A stretch of DNA of 64,000 nucleotides from Corallococcus sp. EGB (GTDB taxonomy: Bacteria > Myxococcota > Myxococcia > Myxococcales > Myxococcaceae). The notes under the pieces were generated by a model. It ran no database searches and was not told where the DNA came from. It was given only the letters and a program-made list of their open reading frames with translations. The position numbers and the translations under genes are program-made. Positions 26,582-33,571 of the stretch are shown here, piece after piece; position 1 is the stretch's first letter; each line of letters starts with the position of its first letter. The stretch covers positions 2,480,001-2,544,000 of the forward strand of contig NZ_CP079946.1 of the NCBI RefSeq assembly GCF_019968905.1, read 5' to 3'.

Positions 26582-27097
26582 ATGAAGAAGCGTCTCACCC
26601 TGGCCGCGTGCCTCACGGCCCTCCTCACCGCGCCGGCGGCCCTCGCCCAGGCTTCCACCGGCACCAGCTCCAGCATCCTGGACGCGCTGTTCACGCCCAC
26701 GGCCATCGGCATCGTGTTGGCCACCCTGACCGGCATCATCGGGGCATTCGCGGGCGGCCGCGCCTGGCTCACCGCGAAGCGCAAGCGCATCATCGCCACG
26801 GGCGCCTTCCACGCCTTCCACATCGTCGAGGACTGGGCGGCGATGGACGAGGAGGAGAACGTCGTGGACAAGGCCGCGAAGGGACTCCAGGCGCTCGATG
26901 CGTGGCTGCTCGCCAACGGTTGGCGCCCCGCGAAGCCGTGGGAGCAGGATGCCGCGCGGCTGGAGTTCGCCTCCATCCACGGCGCGCAGAAGGCCGACGT
27001 GAAGGCGCGTGCGGAGGCACTCCAGGAGGCGCTCGGCGCCATCGGCAGCACCGCTGCGCTGGAGCCTGCCGTCGCGGCGGTGGCGTCGGTCCCTTAG
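26582..27097 (+). CDS. Holin-like membrane protein
   Basis: A 171-residue protein with a cleavable signal-like N-terminus (MKKRLTLAACLTALLTAPAALAQA) and one membrane segment at about 36-60 (LFTPTAIGIVLATLTGIIGAFAG), followed by a basic stretch and a helical soluble tail. GGAG is present before the ATG. The topology and position after the endolysin suggest an LLH-type holin or related lysis protein; no catalytic motif is seen. Confidence 0.6.
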   Translation: MKKRLTLAACLTALLTAPAALAQASTGTSSSILDALFTPTAIGIVLATLTGIIGAFAGGRAWLTAKRKRIIATGAFHAFHIVEDWAAMDEEENVVDKAAKGLQALDAWLLANGWRPAKPWEQDAARLEFASIHGAQKADVKARAEALQEALGAIGSTAALEPAVAAVASVP

Positions 27098-27135
27098 ATG
27101 CCCCGCGGCGTGAAGTCGCCGCGGGGCTGTCGCGG

Positions 27136-27321
27136 GTGCTGAGCGACGTGCCGGTGCGCCACGGGTATGCCGAGATCACCGCCACCGTGGCATCGGGTAG
27201 CGGATGGCGAGTTCGCGGAGAGGTTGGCTATCGACCGACCAGCCATCTCGGCGCCTTCGCATTCGCCGAAGCCTCGTCAGGAACTCGGATGGCAGGGGCT
27301 GGTCTCAGGTGGTTTTTCTGA
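27136..27321 (+). CDS. Short beta-rich protein, copy 1 of a tandem pair
   Basis: A short frame whose C-terminus, LGAFAFAEASSGTRMAGAGLRWFF, closely resembles the end of the frame at 27900-28121. Start is uncertain (GTG 27136 gives 61 aa). The beta-strand pattern ending in an aromatic residue suggests an outer membrane-type strand set. The 3' end is overlapped by the 3' end of the HNH gene on the other strand (27277-27321). Confidence 0.5.
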   Translation: MLSDVPVRHGYAEITATVASGSGWRVRGEVGYRPTSHLGAFAFAEASSGTRMAGAGLRWFF

Positions 27322-27918
27322 AACGACGTGCGCCCATAGCGTCTTCTTGACGACTCGGTAAATCAGATGACGGCTCACGCCGAAGCGTTCCGCCAGAGCC
27401 TTGGCCAAGACGCCTTCGGCGTGAGCCGCCCTGATTTCAAGAACAACCTCGCGGGTGAGCTTCGCGTTCGGATGCGACTCGCCGCGCTTGAGCTTCTCCC
27501 GAAGCCTTCGAGACGGATTCGCGTCGCCGCGCTGTAGGCGATCGGGTTGCCGACGAGTCCAGTGCTCGTCACCGCGTGGGAGGGTGCGCGGCACAACTTT
27601 TGCGCCACGGGCTTGGCGTCCCTTCGAGTCCCTGTCTGCGTTGTTGTCGGCATTTGAGCCCAGGAAGAGATGGTCAGGCCTGACGCACCCCGGATTGTCG
27701 CAGTGGTGGCAGACCAATACGCCTTCTGGGATGGGACCGTTGGTCAGCTCCCATGCGACCCGGTGCGCCCGCAGGTGCTTTCCGTTCGCTGTGAAGACCC
27801 CGTATCCCCGCAGGTGGGCAAGGGTCCACTCCCAACACCCCTCTCCCTTGCGGACCTTTTCCCAGAATCGCTCGGCAATATTGCGACGCTTCCGAGGTTT
27901 TGGCTGGCAGTTTGGCAT
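27277..27918 (-). CDS. HNH homing-type endonuclease with C-terminal HTH
   Basis: A 213-residue HNH endonuclease (HNH_3 type). The motif spans about 50-90: RAHRVAWELTNGPIPEG, then VCHHCDNPGCVRPDHL with HH at 71-72 and zinc-type Cys 70, 73 and 78, then a GSNADNNADR tail. Residues 149-198 form a separate HTH of the kind that reads DNA in homing enzymes (HPNAKLTREVVLEIRAAH then ALAERFGVSRHLIYRVV). It is oriented against the phage late operon and sits between two related short frames, as expected of a selfish insertion. AT-richer than the structural genes. Confidence 0.88.
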   Translation of the reverse strand: MPNCQPKPRKRRNIAERFWEKVRKGEGCWEWTLAHLRGYGVFTANGKHLRAHRVAWELTNGPIPEGVLVCHHCDNPGCVRPDHLFLGSNADNNADRDSKGRQARGAKVVPRTLPRGDEHWTRRQPDRLQRGDANPSRRLREKLKRGESHPNAKLTREVVLEIRAAHAEGVLAKALAERFGVSRHLIYRVVKKTLWAHVVSEKPPETSPCHPSS

Positions 27919-28121
27919 GGCCCCAACCTACGACGGCGGTCCGACATACCGGTTCGGGCTACCTGGAAGCCCAGGCGGGCGTCTCGTCCCTCACAGGTGC
28001 CTACGCGCGCCTTGAGGGTGGGGCGCGGCTCCGGGAGAACCTGGGCGTCTTCGGCTTCGCGGAAACCAACCAGCGCGAGCGGATGGCTGGCGCGGGCGTG
28101 CGATGGACGTTCGGCTGGTAG
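27900..28121 (+). CDS. Short beta-rich protein, copy 2, 5' end probably lost
   Basis: This frame ends LGVFGFAETNQRERMAGAGVRWTFGW and matches the end of copy 1 at 27136-27321. It lacks a convincing start (only TTG at 27900 and 27912, no ribosome site), and its 5' end lies inside the 5' end of the HNH gene. The simplest reading is that an insertion or recombination involving the HNH gene removed its start. Alternatively it is expressed by read-through from upstream. Confidence 0.45.
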   Translation: MAGSLAWPQPTTAVRHTGSGYLEAQAGVSSLTGAYARLEGGARLRENLGVFGFAETNQRERMAGAGVRWTFGW

Positions 28122-28159
28122 TCCCGCCGTTAGAAGCACGCCGCCATCCCTCAGACGAC

Positions 28160-28199
28160 AACGCCCGCCCAGGATGGTCCTGGGCGGGCGTTTCTGTTT
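28160..28199 (+). terminator. Strong intrinsic terminator ending the late region
   Basis: A 14-bp perfect stem (28160-28173 with 28177-28190) around a TGG loop, followed by TTCTGTTTA. It lies 39 bp after the last rightward late frame and marks the end of the structural/lysis region. Confidence 0.85.
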
Positions 28200-28235
28200 A
28201 CTCCGGTCGCGCCACTCTTCTGCCCGGGAGGAGAT

Positions 28236-28299
28236 TAACGCGAGCCCCCGGCCAAGGTTCGGCTATGACCCACCAAGCTTCACTCGGCCAGAGGACTAG
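28236..28299. repeat. Left arm of a 64-bp inverted repeat flanking the parA-like gene
   Basis: This 64-bp sequence, from TAACGCGAG to GAGGACTAG, recurs as its reverse complement at 29516-29579 with one mismatch (at 28255; the base is A here and corresponds to G in the other arm). The repeats enclose 1,216 bp that hold only the ParA-like gene. The arm starts with TAA and ends with CTAG. Confidence 0.92.
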
Positions 28300-28367
28300 G
28301 AGGTCGAATCCGAATGTGCTCAGGAACGCGATTTGACGGTCGCGATTCAAAGTCGGCGCGGAACGTC

Positions 28368-29393
28368 TCATATCCCAGTGAGCGTAATGACGCTCTTTGC
28401 GAGTGCTTCAAAGGTTTCGTTAAAGTCGTCCCTGCTCTTCTTCATGTTATCGAGCACGTCGCCCCCCACTTGGAGTTCAGAGTCGGTGAGCGCAAACGGC
28501 GGCTTCTGGAGTGCTTGAGAACGTGCGATTAGTCCGTTGAAGTCCGCGATATTCGCTAGGTTGAACGGGGTATCGCCACACCCCGCGCTCGCGAACTGCT
28601 TCGCTGTAACCGACATTTGCTGCGCAGCAAGAGCAGGCACGAGGCTAGAACTCACGCGAGTTTTGACAGCATCAATCCAATGCTGGAACGCCTTCGCCGG
28701 GCTTCCGTTTCTTGGTCGATACTTCTGCGAGATCATTCCAATGAAGGTGGGCCCGTTTGGAGGAAGGGGATAGGTAACTCCAGTGCGGAAACTCGTAGCA
28801 CCTGCATTCCACTTCGGGAGCACTTTCGCTAGCGAGTCGACTGCGAGGAGGCAGAAGTAATCGGGGCTAGTGGGCACAAAGAAAAAGTCTGAGCCAAGGA
28901 ATATCGCTTGATTGAATGCTCCGATGCTTGGACTCATATCGACGAGGACGACATCCACTTCGTTCTCTTCCGCTGTCATCCGAAGAAGCGCGCCAACAGA
29001 GCCCGGCATGTTGCGAAGGGCGGGGAGCGCTACGGGCGTGGTGAACGCCACCGCCATTTGCGCTTCGTAGTCCGAGAGGTCGATATGGCCGGCGAGAAGC
29101 TGCATACCAGACTTCGTCGTGGCTACAACTTTCGCTGGCGTGAGTGCTTTCTGCGACGCGAAGACGGGGGCCAAACCAGCGCAAAGGTTCGCGTCTGGGT
29201 TCTGAGTGTAGAAGACGTCGAAATCAGACTTCCCGTCGAACCCGAGGACCATTCCCGTCAGGTTGCACTGCGGGTCACCATCTACCAGCAGGACTCGCTT
29301 CCCGAGCGAGGCAAGCGCCCAGCCAAGGTTGAACGTCGTGGTCGTCTTGCTGACGCCGCCCTTGTGATTGAACAAGCTGACGATCTTCGCCAT
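28368..29393 (-). CDS. ParA/Soj-family ATPase, no ParB partner
   Basis: A 341-residue ParA-type ATPase. The deviant Walker A is KGGVSKTTT at residues 11-19 with both signature lysines, followed by LLVDGDPQCNLT (switch I region) and VDVVLVDMSPSIG (Walker B). AAGGAG precedes the ATG by six bases. No ParB-like gene is adjacent. The gene is AT-richer than the phage core and is bracketed by a 64-bp inverted repeat, so it arrived as a unit. Two short hairpins (29473-29492 and 29497-29511) lie between it and the right arm. Such lone ParA proteins act in DNA or cargo positioning; the role here is unknown. Confidence 0.88.
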   Translation of the reverse strand: MAKIVSLFNHKGGVSKTTTTFNLGWALASLGKRVLLVDGDPQCNLTGMVLGFDGKSDFDVFYTQNPDANLCAGLAPVFASQKALTPAKVVATTKSGMQLLAGHIDLSDYEAQMAVAFTTPVALPALRNMPGSVGALLRMTAEENEVDVVLVDMSPSIGAFNQAIFLGSDFFFVPTSPDYFCLLAVDSLAKVLPKWNAGATSFRTGVTYPLPPNGPTFIGMISQKYRPRNGSPAKAFQHWIDAVKTRVSSSLVPALAAQQMSVTAKQFASAGCGDTPFNLANIADFNGLIARSQALQKPPFALTDSELQVGGDVLDNMKKSRDDFNETFEALAKSVITLTGI

Positions 29394-29515
29394 TATGTAC
29401 TCCTTGCCAACCGCTGAACGTAGGCGATTGTCGCGACTGCGTGGTGAAGTTTCCGCAATCCTCCACTGACGCCCCTCGCTTGAGGGCGAGGGTCTCGGCT
29501 CAAGCTGAGCCGTAA

Positions 29516-29579
29516 CTAGTCCTCTGGCCGAGTGAAGCTTGGTGGGTCATAGCCGAACCTCGGCCGGGGGCTCGCGTTA
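29516..29579. repeat. Right arm of the 64-bp inverted repeat
   Basis: Reverse complement of 28236-28299 with 63 of 64 positions matching. On the minus strand this arm begins exactly at the TAA stop codon (29579-29577) of a decayed IS5-family transposase tail, which suggests that the repeat derives from the end region of that IS. Confidence 0.92.
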
Positions 29580-29690
29580 GAAGCGATCTGAGAATTGCCT
29601 CAAGCGAATGAGAACGCAGCCGAGGTGGCGGAATCCGAGGAAGTTCTCCACCTTCACCTAGTAGCGAGTGAGGTGGCGCCGGCGAGCGCC
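29577..29690 (-). pseudogene. IS5-family transposase C-terminal remnant
   Basis: On the minus strand the frame reads RHLTRY, a TAG stop (29660-29658), then VKVENFLGFRHLGCVLIRL...SDRF and TAA. This matches the conserved C-terminal end of IS5-family transposases (typically RYE-K-ENFLGFLHLACALI). The TAG replaces the usual Glu codon, so it is inactive. Nothing recognisable of the transposase remains beyond about 29690. The region from here to 29778 shows no gene. Confidence 0.65.
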
Positions 29691-29778
29691 CGGCGCCGCT
29701 CTGGCGGCGTCATCGCCTCGTCGTGAGTCGGCACGCCGCGACATCGCATGCGCGGTGCCCGCCGCCATCGGCCCAGAG

Positions 29779-30246
29779 TCAGCCCTTCAGCCAGAAGAAC
29801 TCGTCCCCGCTGGCCAGCGCCCTCTCCAGGAACTCGCTGAACGAGGCTGCGATGGGGCGTACCGCCTCCGGGAACGTCTCGTGGTACGCATCGAGGACCG
29901 GGTACTTGCCGTCCACCTGATGGGCCGCGTCCAGGATGACGTAGTCGGAGTCTTGGAGATCCACGAGCGTGTACCAGGAGGCTGGCCCGAAGCGGTCGTC
30001 ATCTGCCGGTCGCATCGCGACGCGGGCCCTGCGGATCTCCTTCAGCGGCAGCAGGTAGTAGTTGGCGTCCGGGAAGCGCTGGAAGAGGGCGGCGCCGTCG
30101 CAGTGGAGGTAGAAGGCGCGCAGATCCTCGTCCAGCTTCCAGCCCATGCGATCCTCGAAGGCTGCCACCTGTGCAGGCGTCGCGGGCGGCTTGGGGAAGT
30201 GATTGGCATCCACTTCAGCCAGGAGCTCCTTCATGGACTTGGGCAT
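29779..30246 (-). CDS. SMI1/KNR4 (SUKH) family immunity protein
   Basis: A 155-residue SUKH-fold protein: LAEVDANHFPKPPATPAQVAAFEDRMGWKLDEDLRAFYLHCDGA is the standard N-terminal half, followed by NYYLLPLKEIRRARV and the FSEFLERALASGDEFFWL ending. SUKH proteins are immunity proteins that neutralise polymorphic nuclease toxins. The start ATG 30246 is chosen because the family begins there. It lies eight bases after the stop of the upstream lipoprotein toxin candidate, in the same orientation. Confidence 0.85.
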   Translation of the reverse strand: MPKSMKELLAEVDANHFPKPPATPAQVAAFEDRMGWKLDEDLRAFYLHCDGAALFQRFPDANYYLLPLKEIRRARVAMRPADDDRFGPASWYTLVDLQDSDYVILDAAHQVDGKYPVLDAYHETFPEAVRPIAASFSEFLERALASGDEFFWLKG

Positions 30247-30254
30247 GGGAGTCC

Positions 30255-30896
30255 TCAGTCCACGTACGGACGCGCGGGCCCAGGCGTCAGCCACTTCCCC
30301 CCTGGCGCGTAGCAGGCTGGGTACTCGGCATTGAAGATGCTGTGCACGTCGTCCGGGGCAGGGAGGACGTTGTTCGGTGCGACGGGCGGCCCTCCGTGGC
30401 CCAAGTCGAAGATGTGGTGGCCTGGCCAGTACTTCCCGGTGGCTGACTGTGGCCACGCTCCGAACTCTCGGCCCCACGCCTCTCGGTACTCGGGCCGTGC
30501 GCGATTCCACACCTTCCGCAGGGCTTCACCGTCTGCCTTCGGGTAATCGCAGCAGCAGTGGGTGATGGCGAGGCGCCCGCCGGCCTCCGCAGGCATGAAG
30601 AGGTAGCGCCCCTTCCAGTCGCCTTTGATGTCGGCCAACCAGATGCAGCCCATCAGCGCGTAACCCTGCGCCGCGCATTTCGACTCGCACCGGCTGATGA
30701 ACGCGGCGCTGCACTGCCAGGGCCCGTAGTAGATGGTCGTTTGGAGCTGTCCGCCGTCGGGAGTGCTGACGATGGGGCTGACCCACTTCGCACGCGCCGG
30801 GCTGCCGCCCCCGCCGACTGTGGCCGAGCCGCACCCGACGAGGGTGAGGAGCGCGACAGCGCTCGTGGTACGGAAGATGGCGAAAGCGGCCGTCAT
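30255..30896 (-). CDS. Lipoprotein with C-terminal HNH/GHH-like toxin domain
   Basis: A 213-residue predicted lipoprotein: MTAAFAIFRTTSAVALLTLVGC has the lipobox Cys at residue 22. The mature region has several Cys (RCESKCAAQGYALMGC, THCCCDYP). The C-terminal 55 residues contain WPGHHIFDLGHGG, a His pattern like that of HNH-superfamily toxin domains, followed by APNNVLPAPDDVHSIFN. It is directly upstream of a SUKH immunity gene, as in polymorphic toxin pairs. In myxobacteria SitA lipoprotein toxins, often prophage-borne, are passed between kin by outer membrane exchange and are paired with SitI immunity proteins; this pair fits that layout, but the family assignment is inference. Confidence 0.7.
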   Translation of the reverse strand: MTAAFAIFRTTSAVALLTLVGCGSATVGGGGSPARAKWVSPIVSTPDGGQLQTTIYYGPWQCSAAFISRCESKCAAQGYALMGCIWLADIKGDWKGRYLFMPAEAGGRLAITHCCCDYPKADGEALRKVWNRARPEYREAWGREFGAWPQSATGKYWPGHHIFDLGHGGPPVAPNNVLPAPDDVHSIFNAEYPACYAPGGKWLTPGPARPYVD

Positions 30897-30947
30897 GTCA
30901 ATCCATGACAGCACGGTCAAAGCTGAGAGTTAAGTCGGCGCGAATGC

Positions 30948-30972
30948 GTGCGTCCTGTTGGGTAGGACGCAC
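30948..30972 (-). terminator. Hairpin between two lipoprotein genes
   Basis: A 9-bp perfect stem (GTGCGTCCT with AGGACGCAC) around a 7-base loop, placed 16 bp after the stop of the leftward gene at 30988-31404 and before the toxin lipoprotein. It probably ends the upstream transcript; the toxin pair then needs its own promoter in 30897-30947. Confidence 0.6.
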
Positions 30973-30987
30973 GGGCCAACCTGGGAG

Positions 30988-31404
30988 CTACTCCTTCTCG
31001 GGTTGCACGCTGCCGTCCTGCCCGACGATGAAGCGCAGCGTGCCCGCCGCCTCGCCGGACACCTGGATGCGGTAGAGCCTCCCCGGCTCCAGCGCCTGGG
31101 CGGGCTTTACCGCCTCGAAGCCCTCGGGCTCCTCGCCGTAGACGATGACGCGCTCCCGCTCCCCACCGAAGGACTGGGCGCGCGAGAACCAGACCTCTGT
31201 CCCGTCTTCCGCCAGCACGTGGACGACGTCGTACCGCGGCGGGCGTCCATCCTGGGCCGGCTCCTCAATGAGGAAGGCGGGGGCGGGGAGGCGCTCGGTG
31301 GAGGTGGCGAGCGTCACGTGCAGCCAGGGCTTGCACGCGGTGACGAGCGACAACTGGGCCAGTAGCAGCGGAAGGAGGAAGGCGCGGTGGATGCGCATGG
31401 TCAC
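30988..31404 (-). CDS. Predicted lipoprotein of unknown function
   Basis: A 138-residue predicted lipoprotein (MTMRIHRAFLLPLLLAQLSLVTAC, Cys at residue 24). The mature part is beta-rich (YDVVHVLAEDGTEVWFSRAQSF, GRLYRIQVSGEAAGTLRFIVG). GTG 31404 overlaps the upstream gene's stop by 4 bp, suggesting coupled translation; ATG 31398 is an alternative. It probably works with the HExxH protein encoded upstream. Confidence 0.7.
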   Translation of the reverse strand: MTMRIHRAFLLPLLLAQLSLVTACKPWLHVTLATSTERLPAPAFLIEEPAQDGRPPRYDVVHVLAEDGTEVWFSRAQSFGGERERVIVYGEEPEGFEAVKPAQALEPGRLYRIQVSGEAAGTLRFIVGQDGSVQPEKE

Positions 31405-32441
31405 GGAGCTCCCTGGCCGGCGCGCATGGACTTCTTCGCGGCCTCGAACTGCGCAGTGTAGTCGCGTCCGTCGACGATGAAAGGCGCGGGCGGGTTGTCG
31501 AAGCAGCCGTCCTGGTACGCCTGCTCAATCAGTGCGGCCTGCTGCTCCGGATTCATTTGCTCCCACGACTTGCCTTGGCGCAACGCCTTCTCGAAGTTGT
31601 AGCCGTCGCCGAAGAGCTGCGCGACGAGCGCCTCGCTCATGTAGTCGTTGCCACCTTGCTGGTGCTGCCACACGTGGGCGGCCTCATGCACCAGCGTGTC
31701 CTTCGTGAGCGGCAGCCAGTCCTTCGGGATGTAGATGGTGTCGCCGTGGGTGAAGGGGCGTCCGCCCACGGTGAGGAGGCCCGCGTTGCCCTCCTTGATC
31801 TCGATGCGCGTGTAGTCGATGGAGTCCCCGTACACCTCGTGCAGTGCCGCCAGTTCGTCGCCCGTCAGCTTGCGGCTGGTGGGCTCGACGAAGAGCATCG
31901 TCTGGATGGCGCTGAGGATGCTCCCGCCCAGGCGCAGGAAGCCGTCCGTCGGCGTCTGGATGGCCTTGAGGATGCTCAAGCCGAGCTGCGCGAAGCCCTC
32001 GCTGAAGCGGCCGGTGAAGATGTTGGCGATGCCCTTGCCGAACGTCTCCGCCATCTCCCAGGTGTTCTTCAAGGTGCCTTTGACGCTGTCGTAGATGCCC
32101 CTGCCGATGCCCGCGATGCCGTCCACCACGCGCCCGCCGAAGTCCTTCAGCGCGCCACCGACGGAGCTGAAGAAACCCTGTGCGGAGACGCGCGGCTCGC
32201 TCCCCGCCGCCTTCGTTAACCCCTCGGTCGGCGAACGGATGGTGATGGCTGTAGGCGTCGTCGCGCGCCGGGCCTGCTCGATGAGAGCCTTCTGGGTGGG
32301 CGTGTGCGGGGTGAAGGCGTCGATGGTGTTGACGACCCTCTCCAGCACCTGGGGCTTCGGGGCGGATCTCTGGGGCTGCTCTGCGGGCTCGCGGTAGGTG
32401 GTGGGGAGGAAGGTGGTGCGGCTGCGTGAGATGGGGTCCAT
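31401..32441 (-). CDS. DUF4157-like HExxH putative metallopeptidase/effector
   Basis: A 346-residue protein with no signal peptide. Residues 1-75 are disordered, 90-185 are Gly/Phe-rich amphipathic helices (FFSSVGGALKDFGGRVVDGIAG), and 205-270 hold the DUF4157-type core: YGDSIDYTRIEIKEG, GDTIYIPKDWL and LVHEAAHVWQHQQGG with the HExxH-like HEAAH. DUF4157 is frequent in cargo proteins loaded into contractile injection systems. A start at 32441 (MDPISRSRTT) is preferred to 32516. It is coupled to the following lipoprotein gene. Confidence 0.75.
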   Translation of the reverse strand: MDPISRSRTTFLPTTYREPAEQPQRSAPKPQVLERVVNTIDAFTPHTPTQKALIEQARRATTPTAITIRSPTEGLTKAAGSEPRVSAQGFFSSVGGALKDFGGRVVDGIAGIGRGIYDSVKGTLKNTWEMAETFGKGIANIFTGRFSEGFAQLGLSILKAIQTPTDGFLRLGGSILSAIQTMLFVEPTSRKLTGDELAALHEVYGDSIDYTRIEIKEGNAGLLTVGGRPFTHGDTIYIPKDWLPLTKDTLVHEAAHVWQHQQGGNDYMSEALVAQLFGDGYNFEKALRQGKSWEQMNPEQQAALIEQAYQDGCFDNPPAPFIVDGRDYTAQFEAAKKSMRAGQGAP

Positions 32442-32561
32442 GCTGGCTCCGTGCTGCGTGTCCCCCAGGAGCAGTGCAGCGCCTGTGCCCTCCGTCTTCC
32501 CTCTGAGGCCGCCCACGGTCCCATCTCGCGGCAGGGACGGCCGTCCACGAACGGGCGGGCG

Positions 32562-33503
32562 TCAGAAGCCGCAGGTGTGGAAGTTGCCGGACGCCGAGTA
32601 CTGGCACTGCGCGGGGTTGCTGCACAGCGAGCCGCACTGGTTGTTGCGCCCGGGCACGGAGCACGTGCCGCAGAAGCACGTCGTCTGGTTGCCGAACGAT
32701 GTGACGAAGGTTGAGCAGAAGCCCGCGGAAGAGCCTGTCGCCGCGGTGCAGTTGTTGGCGATGAGGACCCCGGCGCTCGTGGCACAGGTGAAGTGAACAC
32801 GGGGCGTCGCAGCGCTGGCGCCAGAGGCCGTGGCGCAGACTCCGTTGGAGTCGATGCTGCCGCACGTGCAGGCCCCGTTGCCGGCGGAGTCGAGCCGTTT
32901 GCACCGGCCCGGGCCGCACTCCATGGTGACGATGCCTTCCTGTGCATCGCACCGCACCCAGGTGTCGCCGGAGCAGTAGCCGTACTGGCTGACGCCTTCG
33001 CAGGCACCGCCGACGCGGACGCAGCCGTCGTGCGCCTGGTTGGGCACGTAGCCCGGCGCGCACGCGCAGGAGTTGCCCGCAGCGCTGCAGGTCGCGTTGC
33101 TGGGGCAGGTGCCGCATACGCCGCCGCAGCCATCCGGCCCGCACGTCTTGCCGTTGCACTGGGGGATGCAAACGCACGCCCCGGCAGCGCCGCATGTGGT
33201 GCCGCTCCGGCACGTCCCGCAGCTGCCGCCACACCCATCCGGCCCGCAGGACCTGCTGGAGCAGGAAGGTGTGCAGATGGGGCCGCTACCACCATCACGG
33301 GACGTGGAGCCCCCGTCCTGGATGGGCGTGCCGCTGTCCACTTGGCTCACACCGCCGTCCGTGGAACCTCCGTCCTGCGAGACAGGAGGCCGCGTGGGCG
33401 GACCCTCGTCCAGGTCCTCGGACGGGCCGCATCGTAGGGCTGTCACGGCAACGAGAAGAAGAAGGGCAAGGCGGGGCAGGGAGGAGGGGCGGCGCGGGCT
33501 CAA
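32562..33503 (-). CDS. Cys-rich myxobacterial lipoprotein
   Basis: A 313-residue predicted lipoprotein with the lipobox LLLLVAVTALRC. The mature part starts with an Asp/Gly/Ser linker and carries two CGPDGCGG-C-TC modules (SCGPDGCGGSCGTC and TCGPDGCGGVCGTC), then many Cys pairs, a pattern widespread among myxobacterial surface proteins. TTG 33503 is preferred because AGGA lies six bases before it and it directly precedes the signal; a GTG at 33584 would add 27 residues. No enzymatic domain is evident. Confidence 0.75.
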   Translation of the reverse strand: MSPRRPSSLPRLALLLLVAVTALRCGPSEDLDEGPPTRPPVSQDGGSTDGGVSQVDSGTPIQDGGSTSRDGGSGPICTPSCSSRSCGPDGCGGSCGTCRSGTTCGAAGACVCIPQCNGKTCGPDGCGGVCGTCPSNATCSAAGNSCACAPGYVPNQAHDGCVRVGGACEGVSQYGYCSGDTWVRCDAQEGIVTMECGPGRCKRLDSAGNGACTCGSIDSNGVCATASGASAATPRVHFTCATSAGVLIANNCTAATGSSAGFCSTFVTSFGNQTTCFCGTCSVPGRNNQCGSLCSNPAQCQYSASGNFHTCGF

Positions 33504-33571
33504 GGAAAGTCCTGGGTGGCACGCCGGAGCGAAGGCATTCGGCGCGAGAGCGCCGACCAAGAGCAGGAGGC

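Noticed and set aside
29779-30510. N-terminal extension of the SUKH protein up to 30510
   Set aside because: The extra 88 residues overlap the toxin lipoprotein gene and are Arg-rich shadow sequence; the family begins at the ATG at 30246.
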